Of a DNA stretch of 64,000 bases, positions 48,201 through 61,400 are shown piece after piece. Source of the DNA: Maniola hyperantus (taxonomy: Eukaryota; Arthropoda; Insecta; Lepidoptera; Nymphalidae); NCBI RefSeq assembly GCF_902806685.2, contig NC_048541.1, positions 12,224,662 through 12,288,661 of the forward strand, given 5' to 3'. The notes beneath the pieces are model-generated. The model made no database searches and was not told the DNA's origin. It worked only from the letters and a program-made list of their open reading frames with translations. The position numbers and the translations under genes are program-made. Position 1 is the stretch's first letter. Each line of letters starts with the position of its first letter.

Positions 48201-49439
48201 GAAGTACCTAGGACTCGTTCTCGACAGTCGTTGGAAATTCGAGGAGCATTTCCGACGCCTGGCCCCCAAACTAATTGGAGCTGCCGGGGCGCTCGGACGA
48301 CTCCTCCCAAACGTGGGTGGGCCAAGTGCCAGCTGCCGCCGCTTGTATACGGGAGTGGTGCGATCGATGGCTCTTTACGGGGCACCTATCTGGGCGGATG
48401 CTCTGAACGCCTGCAATTGTACCCTGTTGCGAAGGCCGCAGCGAGTCATGGCGGTCAGAGTGGTAAGAGGTTATCGCACCATTTCCTGTGAGGCGGCCTG
48501 TGTTTTGGCAGGGACTCCTCCATGGGATCTGGATGCGGAGATGCTGGCAGACATGCACCAGCGAAGGGTGGATGCCCGATTACGGGGAGAACACCCTACC
48601 TCCGCAGAAATTGCTGGGTGGCGGCGAAATGCGCAGACCGAGCTTGTCTACCAATGGTGGGGGAGACTCGAGTCACCCAGCGCAGGTCACATGATAGTGG
48701 CGGCGATCCGGCCCGTTCTTCAACAGTGGGTGGAGAGAGGGCACGGAGTACTCACCTTCCATCTTGTGCAGGTTCTTTCGGGGCATGGCTGCTTCGGAAG
48801 GTACCTGTGCAAGATCGCAGGTAGAGAGCCTACTGAGGAGTGCCATGAGTGTGGCAGTGCCGTGGATACGGCGCAACACACTCTGGCAGAGTGCCCAGCA
48901 TGGGCTGAGTCGCGAGAGACGCTCGTGGCGGCAGTGGGGCAAGACCTCTCCCTGCCAGCCGTGGTCAAAGCCATGGCGGGCAGCGATGGGTCTTGGAAAG
49001 CAGTAGAGTTCTTCTGCGAGCAGGTAATGTCGCAGAAGGAGCTGGCGGAGCGCATGAGAGAAGATGATTTCAACTCTCATGCCATCCGTCGTAGGAGGGT
49101 CGGGCGTAGGCGAGTCGCCCACGACCGCCGCCTACCCCCTTGAGAAGGACTCTTGGGCAATAGACACGGGGAGTCTATCGTCCGTAAAGAAACCAGTCCT
49201 CGAGTCGGAAGGCGCACCTTTGTGTTCCTGGTGCGCCTCAGACGGTGTTTAGGGACTTAATTGGTCCCCTGAGGTGGGTCCTCAGCAGGCGCCGCTGGCT
49301 GGGTTGCGCGAACGTGTTTGGCCCCGTAGCCCAGCCACCAGGCGATGCGTGGAACATCGTGGGGTTTTAGTCGGTAAGAGTCCGACATAACCTCCGCACC
49401 TCCCCGGGTGCGGTGGCATCCATGAGGATTTCCCCACGG

Positions 49440-49484
<45 letters not shown>

Positions 49485-52400
49485 TCTAACCCGGCTAGGT
49501 ATTCAACCACAGATAAGTGAATCTATGTATTCAACCCTAACAGACCGTGATCTGAAGATCACGTAGTCAAAATCACAACAATTAATTTTATAGATGCAAA
49601 TTTATATTTAGGTTATTAAGGGGACTCAGTACGCTCGACTTGCCGGCGCACGTGAGTAATCTGTTTGCTTTTCAACTAACATTGTATGAGAAAGGTGAGA
49701 GGCACGATGATTTTCACCGAAATCAAGCGCGCGAAAAGGGTTTAGAAAAAGTATTTTTGATAAAAAAAAACTACCTACTCAATGTATGTTTGCAAAGTAA
49801 AGTTATTTAAACTAATGAATAAATAAACTATGTCTAATGATAAATTGTATAAGAATTTTCATAATATTTTTTGTTTACGCCCAAAGTTGTCATAAATTAA
49901 GTGTTAAAATAGAAATCTTTCAAGGCTCGTGTAACTTTAAAATCAATATTTTTTTCAATGTTTTATATATCAATAATAAACCTAGATAAACCGATACAAA
50001 ACTTAGTTTTGAGCGTACAATATCAAAAAACGTAGTAATCACCCTCCTACGTTTGTATGAAGAAAGCACCGAGCGGCGCCCTCTTAAAACAAAAAGATAA
50101 CACCTAATCATCAGCTTAAAAGCAGACACATATTGCCGGAGCACTGGTTCACTGACCTTCATACCGGGACAAAGACTCTTGGGCAGGCGCCAAAAGAAGC
50201 AATCCGAAATATTTTCAAAATACCTTGAATGTATTCATCATAATGTTATAAATAAATAAAGACGAGTTCTTTGTTGATATTCCTTTGAATTGCAAACTTA
50301 ATACAAACTAATTATAACTGAGGATTCCTTAGTATGCAGAGGCGTGCGAAGATTGTGATATATCCGCGAGAGGCAATGTGCACCATAAATGGCGTCATTC
50401 ACGCCTTTTGGAGTTGACCTGGAACCAGCACGGCTTCCGTTTTCCCCATCAACTACAATATTGGCACCTTCAAAAGAAGAGTGAATAGGCATATTCTAGG
50501 TCGGCGCGCTCCACCTTAGGCTGCATCATCAACTTCTATTTGGTGTGATTGCAGTCAAGTCTTGCCTATATAGTCAAAAAAATCGGTCAAGTACGATTCG
50601 GATTCGCAAGGGAAGGGTTCCGTACCATCGTTCAAGAAATAACACTTTTTTTCTCGTGGGGGCAATTTTGAAATTTTAGTACTTGTTGTTATAGCGGCAA
50701 TAGAAATACACTTCTGTGAAAATTTCAGGTATCTACCTATTATGATTCACGAGATACAGCCAGCTACGGATAGACAGACAGACGGACGGAGGGACAGCGG
50801 GTACGGAACCCTGAAAACAGCCAACTAACCGATAGACTTTATTTCTTGATTAAAATTTTATTCGCATTCGCATTGGCATTATTTCATTAAGACTTAAAGA
50901 AATAACGCGTAATATATCTAATAGTGTTTTTATACGATTAATCTATGCTGCTTTTTCAATAACAGACAGTCAGTAAGACATTGTCTAACACATATTTTAA
51001 TGTAGATAACGGGTAAATACCACCATTAATTTGGCGTTTTTATTTTGTCAGCTCGTGAAGTTCCAGCGAAAAGAACAAGAAAGAGGGTAGTTCGCTATTG
51101 CCCTTGACAGCTCGAACTTCATCTTTTGCAGCACCGCAGTCCCGTCGTGACCACGACCCGTCCAATTGGGTTGAAATATCGCCAAATAAAAACGCCAAAT
51201 TACTCGTGGTACGTACCCGTTATCTACATTAAAATATGTCGTTAAACCACGAAAAAAGCTTCAAATCATTGTCTAGCGCAAAATGTAAATAGCTCACAAT
51301 ACATAATTCCAACTATCGGTCATTCATACCAATAATTACATACCTCAATATTTATTGCTTAATCAGAAATAATTCCGCGCGTCCTTTGTTTAGAGATATT
51401 TGCATACCTTTAGCGATTATAGATATAACAATTTTAATACTACACATAGTGCCGACTAGTTATCAGGTCGTAATATTTAGCTCTCAGTATCGTATCTTAA
51501 ATTAGACACTACAAAGTCTAAGAGCGATGACGCACTCATCCAACCAGAGTCCGTGAAAATACGGAAAAACGAAAGCTCGGACCGAACTCGGATATTGCTT
51601 ACGCACGTCACTAATCCGATCTCGGATCCAATCCTAGCTAGTCAAGTGACATCTTTGGCATATTTATGTCTGTCATGGAGCTTAGAGAGAGAGAGAGAGA
51701 GAGAGAGAGCCAGTGCGTGCCAGACCTTCGCTATTTTATAAAAGCTGAAAGTTTCTCGCACGGTCCATGGAAGTAACCCATAGTCTTATTAAAAAGTAAA
51801 CTGACAGCTTCAAAAATAGTGCTATTTTTATCACAGCATTCTGTAGAAAACGACGGTTTAGTATGACGCCTATACAATTTACGGAGTAAATTCGGTCTAA
51901 TACACACCACTGCCCACTGGGACATAATACATATATTGTCCTTCCGGCATCCCCTTTCCCCGCCTAAAATAATAATTGTACCTCCAAAAGAAGAGTGACT
52001 AGGTATCTTCTAAGCTGACGAAGTGCGAATCGGACTCGCAAACGACAGGTTCCGTAATATTGTACAAAAAATAAGACTTTTTTGTGAACCACAAATTCAT
52101 GGTTTTCGGATTTTTTCCCATAACTTGTGTTACATTCCTTTCATGATTCTAGGTCATCAGGAAGTATCCTATAGGTTTTGATTCCCTTGGACGGGGATCG
52201 ACGGATAGACAGAGTGACAGACAGACAGAGAGACAGGCAGACAACGAAGTGATCCTATGAAGATTCTCTAGATCTCTAGATAGGGAGCCCTAGAAGTGTA
52301 GAACAATACCTTATATGTGCACTAGCGATGATCCTATCACCTGCTAGCTGCCAGACGTGGAACTCGTGCACTGCAAGCACTCCATCCACCTTTTCTAAAA

Positions 52401-55400
52401 GACGCCTTTGTATCGCGTCCACCTGTGTACATAGCAAACACTTGGTCAATGGTCTTGGACTGCAGCAATAAAATGAAGTGATTTCTTGTATACCGGTAGT
52501 TTTTTTTTCCGCCGCTTTTTTCCGTACCTACTTGCCAAGCGATTTAATATTCCGGTATGACACCATGTGGGAACCGATTAGTAAGTAAGAAAGAAAGAAA
52601 ATGCATTTATTTGTTGTTGGTGTCACAGATAAAAACAACGTACAAATGTAATATTCTCATCTGTGACACCACCCCAAATGGGTGTACAGCTCAGCACAAT
52701 GTCTTGCAACACATGCATTGATACGCATAAGATGCAGGATGCTGATTTTCAGCTGTGACCTGTGGGGTGATTCTCTAACTCAGTGTCTAACACTGAACGA
52801 TAGCCACAGAGCTCATTTTTTAATCCGTTGAAGATTTTCTACGAAAAAATATTTTACTACCACCCAGTGAAGCAGCAATGTAGAACCAACCAACCTCGGT
52901 GGCTATCGTTCTGTGTTAGACACTGAGTTAGCGAAGCACCTAGCTGGATTGATTAGGGCCATGGGTAAAATAAACTGCCATAAGCCCGTCAAAGTCCCAA
53001 GCCCGTATTTTCACTTAGAATCAGATGGGGTATGTTAAGCATCGAAAAAGAAATCAGTCAACCATTGAATAAAAGATAAGTTGACACTTGGATATGGAAC
53101 TTTTTATATCGACGTGTTCTACTTTATGCTTTCTCACCATTTATAATCAAACGCCAAATAAAAAACCGGTCAAGTGCGAGTCAGACTCGCACACGAAGAG
53201 TTCCGCACCATGGTACAAGATTATAACATACATACATACTAACGTACATACAGGGCCTCAATAGCTCAACGGTTAAAGGAGTGGACTGAAAACCGAAAAG
53301 TCGACGGTTCAAACCCCGCCCGTTGCACTATTGTCGTACCTACTCCTAGCACAAGCCTGACGCTTAGTTGGAAAGGAAAGGGGAATATTAGTCATTTAAC
53401 ATGGCTAATATTCTTTAAAAAATACTTTTTAATTTTTTTAATTTGCATGGCGGCCGTTTTGATTTTTTTATTATTTGTTGTTATACTCCTAGCGACTTCT
53501 TTCAACTCTCTAGATCTACAGCCCGCTAATAGACAGACGGACAGACGGTCGGATACCGGAGGCTTAGTAATATTACTCCGTTGGCACCCTTTAAGTACGG
53601 AACCCTAAAACTATTGTCGATCTTACGTCCATCATGTACATCAAAATTGGAGCAAGCAAATAATAACAGAATAATTTTATTTGCCGTTCCCGCCATGCTT
53701 TAGGTATAGGTACTGTATGTAGTGCATGGATATTTAGCGACCTAAACATTATTATGTTTGTAGGTACTGTTCGGATATCTCGTATTTGCCAATTGATAAT
53801 AGTAGAGTGCGGAACGCGGACCGCTATTGAGGATTTGACACATTTACGAATATAAACGCAATCCATGCTAATATTATAAATGCGAAAGTGTGTGTGTCTG
53901 TTACTTTTTTATGGCTGATGAAACTTAGTCGAGATAGCTTGCATCCCAGAGAGTGAACTACTTTTATAGCAGAAAATCAAAGAGTTCCCACGGGATTTTT
54001 TGAAACATAAATACACGCGGACCAAGTAGCGGACATCATCTAATATTCAATAATTCACTATAATATATCTACTTTTGAATATTTTTTATTATTTCGACTA
54101 GCGGACCCGTCTCGGCTTGACATGGGTTTAATTTCTGAAAATCCTCTCTTAATGGGAGTTATATACATATTATACCACTTTTCATGTAAAATCTAAGTTT
54201 CTAGCCCCAATGTGGAGATGTCAGTCAGTCATATCAACATCTAACATAACACCATATTTTGGGCTTGATGTCGATTGCTAAGAGTAACCTAATTTCTTAA
54301 CCATTTAAAGAATAAACAACATCTTAAAAAATAAAATACTAGGGCTCCAGGCACACTGAGGTAGAGTCGAGATGACGCGCAAATAATTCTAAAATGTTTG
54401 GAAGTAAATTGAACTTTATCTTTACTAGATGAGGTATAAAGTGTGGAGCAAATTCTTCGCTACCAGTGTATCGATGCGCGCAACCTTGCGGCGACTTTTT
54501 TAGTACGATTTGTACCTAAGCTGTTGACCTGTTGTGGTGTAATAGTGAGTATAACGAACCTGTATATGCGTAGGAACAGTCTGCAACAGGATGAGGGCAG
54601 ACTCCCTCAGTAGAGGCCACACTGACGCGAGGATGAGCATGACTAGAACTATACTGAGCGCAGGGTCGATATAGTATTTGTATTCCCAATCTGTCAGCCA
54701 TACGACTAGCGCTGAACAGACCACTATTAGCGAACCTAGAACAAAGAATAAACTTAAGTTATTAAAAATAACTTAAGATTATATCTGTCATAAACTAAGA
54801 AAGTTTGTACAACTATCAGAAATCTAGCGGAATTATGCAAGCGGAAAAATCCGCGAAACTTTTCGTATCTTATGAGCGCTGATATAGAGCTTTCCATGTC
54901 ACATTGAAGCTGTGCCTAGTGGTTAGGATGTCCGTCTTCTAATCGGGGGTCGGGGATTCAATACCGGGTACGCACCTCTAACTTTTCGGAGTTATGTGCG
55001 TTTTAATTAATTAAATATAACTTCGTTTAACGGTGAAGGAAAACATCGTGAGGAAACCTACATGACTGAGAGTTCTCGATACTGTTCTCAAAGGTGTGTG
55101 AAGTCTTCCAATCCGCACATGGCCAGCGTGGTAGACTATAGCCAAAACCCTTCTCACTCTGAGAGAAGACCCGTGCTCTGTAGTGAGCCGGCGATGGGTT
55201 GATCATGAACTAAACGATTAGGCTAAGTGCGGTCTAGTAGAAATTAAGATTTAAAGTAGGTACAGTACGCGGGAGAAAATAATATAACGACCTTTAGAAT
55301 GAGATTTCAGCTTTGTAGAGCGTTGTCTCTATCACTCATACCTATGCGACGTTTTGTCGGTCTCAACGACAGAGACAATGCTCTACAAAACCGCTATCTC

Positions 55401-58400
55401 TTTCTTAAGATTGATGTACATCGACTTATTACTTTCTGCCGCGTACTGTAAGCGTTTCGGAGAGTGTGCCAAATGTGTTAAATCTTTTACTACATATACT
55501 CTAACTCCGTCATTAGAGTATAATAAACTATACTTAAAAGATTCAGTTATGGTACAGTTCAAATAATCATATGAGCTTAATATGTGGTAGTTATTTCGAA
55601 ATTACAGACAGGCACCTCAATTTTATTTATTAGTATAGAATATAGATATACATAATACGGTATTTGACAACTAGTCAAATCAGTAACTTTTTATCAAACG
55701 TCAAAACGCGCGCTTAGTATGCGAGATTCTATGGAATACCGATGTGTGACGTCAGAATCATTTGACGTGCTTTTTTTTAGTTTAATCGAGAATTTAAAAT
55801 GGTTATTGCACTTAAAACCAACAAAAGATTGGACTTGGATTTTACGTATTTTGGAAGACCCTCTATTTAATAAAAAAAATTTTTTTGATGTAGTCAAATA
55901 CCCAATTCCAGCAAAATATATAACAATAATAATTCTAATTCATTAACCACTTCATACAACTATCTGAGGAACAATAATCCATTACTCACTTATTGCAAGG
56001 TTTACCAGTTAGGTACATATAATATACCTAGTTGATTAAGGTCATTTCTTAACAGGACTGTATTGTCCATTCCAAATAACTTATTACATTATTGTTACTT
56101 GTTTATTGTACAATGTACCTACATAAAATATACTAACAATCGTTTAGTATTTTTACCACTATTATAAATGCGACAGTGTGTTTGTTTGTTGGTTTATTGG
56201 TTTGTTGGTTTATCCTTCAATCACGTCTTTATCTTGTTATATATATATGTTCCTACGGGATTTTTAAAAACCTAAATCCACGCGTACGATGTCGCCGGCA
56301 TCAGCTAGTATGACAATAAAACTTACCTATAGTAGCCTTATCTAATTACTGTACAAGTCATGCACATGTGGTTATTTAAGTACACACCTATTTAAAGAAA
56401 AGAAAGAAGGAAAGAAAATGCATTTATTTGTAGTTGGTGTCACAGATAAAAACAAAGTACAAAAGTAACATTTTCATCTGTGACACCACCCCAAATGGGT
56501 GTACAGCAGCTCAGCATAATGTCTTGCATCATATGATCATATGCGTTAACACACATAAGATGCAGGACGCTGATTTTCAGCTGTGTGACCGAGCATTTCA
56601 CACGCACACACACATAGTTTTCCTTTGCAACAAACTAGGTTCATACGTTTATTTAAATGTAAAACGTTACAGAACAACAACTTTCTGCAATAATTGATTT
56701 GTGCTTGTGCACTAATGTATTTATTTACTTTTTAGATAACCGAGGGAGAGGGCTGGCTATCATTAACACAGATCTAAAAATCTAGCTAGGATAGCCAGTT
56801 CTTGATCTTGTAACATTCAATATTGTATATGCTTATTCCAACAAGCACGCAAATTGTTCAAGATCAAATTTATGTATGTATGTAACTTGATGATTGAAAA
56901 ATAAACGTTTTATTTATTTATTTATTTATTTATTCATTTATTTGTCATTTTTCATTTGTCTCTGAGTCGTATACGCCATTGCTGAGAGTTGTGACCTCAT
57001 TTAAATGGCATAATGGTAGGGTTTTCTTAGGATGATAGGTAATAACTAATGAGTGTAATAGTAATGATAATAGTAGTGGCTTCTCAGATATTTTCGCACA
57101 AAAAAAAGTATGTCAGTTATATTTTTTTCAGTCAATTTTCAGACTGGTTTGATGCATATGATAATATCATGATTTGTACGTTATAATATTTTACTTTGCA
57201 GTTATCTGTGCAGTTGATAAAGAACGTCGAAATACACGTTTTTAGAGTTCCGTACCTCAAAAGGAAAAAAGAAACCCTTATAGGATCACTTTGTTGTGTG
57301 TCTGTCTGTAGGCAGGTAGATCTTATAGCACAACTAAAGGAATAAATGTGAAAACCATAGATTTGTGGTTGCATCACAAAAAAAAATGTTTTTATGAACA
57401 AATAATTAGTATTTTCAATTTTCAAAGTAAGATAACTACACCAAGTGGGGTTTCATATGAAAGGGCTTTACCTGTATATTCTAAAACAGATTTTTATATA
57501 TTTTTACTTATGCAAAAAAGTTTTTGATTTATTGTGCAAAATTTCGATAAAAATACCCGAGTACGGAGCCCTGGGTGTGCGAGTCTGAGTCGCACTTGGC
57601 CGGTTTTTTTCTTTATTTGCTCGCACTAAATCATAAAATCTTTTAGGGTCATAATATACATATAGGTCATTTCTTGAATTTGTGTTATCTCATGAAATAA
57701 ACGGCAAGCCTGTAAGTTACTTAACCTTGGTTATTTAGCAATATCAGATAACCGATTAAAGATATGTTGGTAGTTCCCATTAACTAGGAGTAACAAATTA
57801 TAGGGGGAGATTACTCGATAAAACTCGATACTTAGCTACTTTATAGTTAGAAGTTTCGGTCAGAAATGATAAAAGTAAAATCAATGTGACCAAATGTATG
57901 ATAAGGTTTAGTGGAAAGTGGTACAAGGTTGGTGTTCGCACGTTTGTTATTTACCACAAAATAATGTCAATGGCGTCGCCCGTCCGTCGGTTATCGAACC
58001 GAGGCTACTGGGATACGACTTTTTTAGCGCCACAATTTTGAACGCAAGCACGTTTGTATGCGTGAATAGGAATAGACAGCCTTTGTGCAATTATATTTTA
58101 TTTTTAGGGTTCCGTACCACAAAAGGAAAAACGGAACCCTTATAGGATCACTTTGTTGTCTCTCTGTCTATCTGTCTGTCTGTCAAGAAACCTACCGGGT
58201 ACTTCCCGTTGACCTTTTTTTTTTTTCGTAGGAGGGGAAAATCCTCATGGACATAGTGCCGGACTCCTACCGACTAAAACCCCTCCTTTCTTCAAGCAAT
58301 AACGTTCCCGCCTTGTTGGCCTACCATTGCTGCCGCGGTCTGACTCATCTTCCTTCTCTTTCGTCTTTCTCTTTTCTTTCCATTATGGTTTCTATATATC

Positions 58401-61400
58401 TCTGGATTATCACCCACTTCTTTTTCTCTTCCAGAATAGTATTTACGAGGCTCTCCACCCTAAACTCGTCTCCCAGCTCGTCCACGACATTCTTTCTTTC
58501 TACCTCAAACTGAGGACACCGGAACAATGTATGTTGCGCATCGTCTATTGGTTCAATGCAGTACTTCCCGTTGACCTAGAATCATGAAATTTGGCAGGTA
58601 GGTAGGTCTTATAGCTGACATTCGGGGTAAAATCTGAAAACCGTGAATTTGTGGTTCCATCCACATCCTCTAGTAATAACTATACTTAAAAAGATTTAAA
58701 AAAATAGTTTAGTAGTTATAATAGGAACTTTCGTTCGTTTGCATTTGGTACCTACTACCTGAAAAACCGGATTAACTTAAAACATCCATCAACGAATGCT
58801 CATCAAGGCCCCGCTGAGAGCGAAATATCACAATTTCACGGTAACATTTTCCTACCTACTCATTACTCGTGCAGTACGCGGCAGAAAATAATGTACAATC
58901 GGCCTTTAGAATGACATTTCGGCTTTGTAGAGCGTTGTCTCTGTCACTAGGCATGAACCTTTGACGTTTTGTCGGTCTCAACGACAGAGACAATGCTCTA
59001 AAAATTCGCTACCTCCTTCTAAAGGTCGGTGTACATTATTTTCTGCCGCGTACTGTCCTTGTTTACAAAACGCGAAATAGGTATTCCATAATAGGCATAG
59101 TCGAGAATACTTGGAAGTGTGAAAGGAAGGAGACATTATTGTCCTTTATGACATATTATATGCAACATACAAACGCTGGTATTGATTTTATGTACAGGCA
59201 TCATGATCAACCCATCGCTGGTTCACTACAGAGCACGAGTCTCCTCTCAGAGTGAAAAGGGTTTTGGCCATAGTCCTTCGCTGGCCATGTGCTATTTTAC
59301 CCCCTTACGGGTTGAATTTTTAAAAATCCTTTCTTAGCGGACGTCTACGTCATAATAGCTATCTGAATGCCAATCCAGCCCGATCCGTCCAGTAGTTTGA
59401 GCTGTGCGTTGATAGATCAGTCAGTCAGTCAGTCACCTTTTCCTTTTATATATTTAGATAACTTGATAAGCGACAGCAAATAGACTCACCTAAAGCATCA
59501 GACAGTACATGAAGGAAGACCCCCTTCATGTTCAGATGTCCAGGGTCGGCATTGGCGCGCGGGGTCTGCTTGCTGGGTAACTTGTCTACCTTCGGCGGCA
59601 CCATTTCGTCGGTTTCCTCCTCCTCAGGGGTCGCGTGCCCCAGCGCCATGTCCGCGTTGCTGTTAACCAGCTCGGTGAGATGTCGCACGTTGGCCGGCGG
59701 CGGCACCCCGCCGTGGGTGTGACCATGACTGCTACCATGTTCTAAGGGAATATAAATCTTTAATTTTTAACCGACTTCCAAAAAGGAAGTGGTTCTCAAT
59801 TCGGTCTGTTTTTTTCGAGGTTTCTGGACTGATTTGCAAAGCTTTTTTTTATCAACAGGAGATGTTTTCGTGGTGTTCTCATAAAAAATCTGGATCCAAC
59901 TCCTCAATCCTGATGCTGCAGGGTTACTGCCCGCCTAAGTTATCAAGATTCAGGAAGGGTTTATAGTGAACTAATATTGTAAGTACCAAGCAACGACTCA
60001 ATGGATGGTTGGGCACTAAGAGTGAGATCTATAGAACCCACTCTAACTTTGCTCAGACTTAAGACAAGGTTAAAACGAGACAGCGTTATACAGCTGGCAT
60101 AAATCTGTCTCGTTTTAACAATGACTTAAGTCTAAGCAAAGTCAAAGCACGCTCTATAGATTTCAGCCTAAGTCTTCCATATTAAGTTGTCTTAGTCGAA
60201 ATACGTTTCTTTAGGGCTCCGTTACCGAATGGTGCTAACAGGACCCTATTACTAAGACTACGCTGTCCGTCCATCCGTCCGTCTGTCCGGATGTCCTTCC
60301 CTGGGCTGTAAGCTAACTCTGTACCAAATTTCATCAAAATCGGTTAGACTGTTGGGTCGTGAAAAGCTTACGCATTTATAATCCATACTAATATTATAAA
60401 TGCGAAAGTGTGTCTGTCTGTCTGCTAGCTTTTCACAGCCCATCCGTTAAACAGATTTCGATGAAATTTGGTACAGAGATAGCTTGCATTCCGGGAAAGG
60501 ACATAAGCTACTTTTAATTCCGGATAATCAAAGAGTTTCCACGGGATTTTGAAGAAACCAAAATCCACGCGGCAGCAAAACCAAAAGAAGTCGCGAGCAT
60601 AATCTAGTATTAGTATAAGTATATGGATTATTTTTGCAAGAAAACAACGCCAGCACAATAAGGCATTCAAAAAAGTGCAAGTTCTCAAATTACGTAACAA
60701 TATATCATCTTCCAATATTGCGAAACAAAATGAAATATGCAACCCGTTCCGATTTCGGCGAAAATGCTCAACGATGAACCCTTATGAACCAAGAGTTCTG
60801 CTTTTATTTTCATTTTGGAATACTGTTGCTATACACGTAAAAGCTCTCTTTTTCTCTTTACTGTAAATAAATAAATAAAAAAACGTAGGCCATTCGATTA
60901 GTAGTTAATTTTTTTTTAATTTTCAAGGTGGCCATTTGAATTTTTTTTATTTCTTGTAATACCGGCAATAGAAATACACATTCTGCGAAAATTTCAACTG
61001 TATATGTTTAACGGTTTACGTGATACAGCCCGTTGACAGACAGACGGTAATATGGTACCGTTTGGAAAATTGGTACTTTGGGCACAGAATCCTAAAAATT
61101 ACAGAATCATGGAAAAAGCTAAAATTACAAAACCGTTTTGGAAATACATGATAATAGAAAGAATTACGAGAGTTCGTTTGCTTTGCACAAACGATAACGA
61201 AAAATTTAATTGACAAAGTTCAAACAAACCATATTAAATACAAACTAGATCAATTTCGTTAGCAATTAGCCGCGATATCATGTGGGCACTTATAAGATAA
61301 TAATTCATATTTTGTAATAGCGTAGAAGGGCATTTCATATTCTAGCAGTGTCGAGTGCTCAGAAACGAGGAAGCGAATAAATAAATAAAAATATTTTTAT

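Larger units (their letters stand above)
43236..49496 (+). mobile_element. Full-length R1-clade non-LTR retrotransposon with target-site duplication
   Basis: The element body is 43250-49482, flanked by a perfect 14-bp direct repeat ggtctaacccggct (43236-43249 and 49483-49496). It has a 5' UTR of about 410 bp, two intact ORFs, a 3' UTR (49144-49439) and a 43-base A tail (49440-49482). The ORF layout (ORF1 with three CCHC knuckles; ORF2 with an AP-type endonuclease, reverse transcriptase and a C-terminal CCHC, no RNase H) is that of the R1 clade. It is GC-rich against an AT-rich host and lies antisense to the transporter gene, inside its largest intron. The long pure A tail, exact duplication and absence of stops point to a recent and possibly still competent insertion. 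Whether it prefers a target sequence is not clear: the duplicated site is not rDNA or telomeric TTAGG. Confidence 0.92.
49497..52309. other. Transporter intron after the LINE, repeats only
   Basis: Contents: AT-rich sequence at 49500-50290 with no recognised feature; a LINE 3' fragment at 50430-50575 (plus strand encodes INYNIGTFKRRVNRH); family A at 50576-50815; a long inverted-repeat element at about 51000-51248 (gataacgggtaaataccacc against ggtacgtacccgttatctac); a GA microsatellite at 51684-51709; family A at 52018-52292. No exon was seen. Confidence 0.55.
54736..59489. other. Transporter intron, repeats only
   Basis: Holds SINE family C (54909-55208, plus), MITE family F (55263-55448), family L (55656-55905), family B (56157-56312), the sister repeat at 56395-56590, a TTTA microsatellite at about 56910-56942, family A in minus orientation (57239-57607 and 58107-58662), a LINE 3' fragment within the latter, MITE family F again (58872-59055), and a SINE family C fragment (59198-59291). 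No coding exon was seen. Confidence 0.6.
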
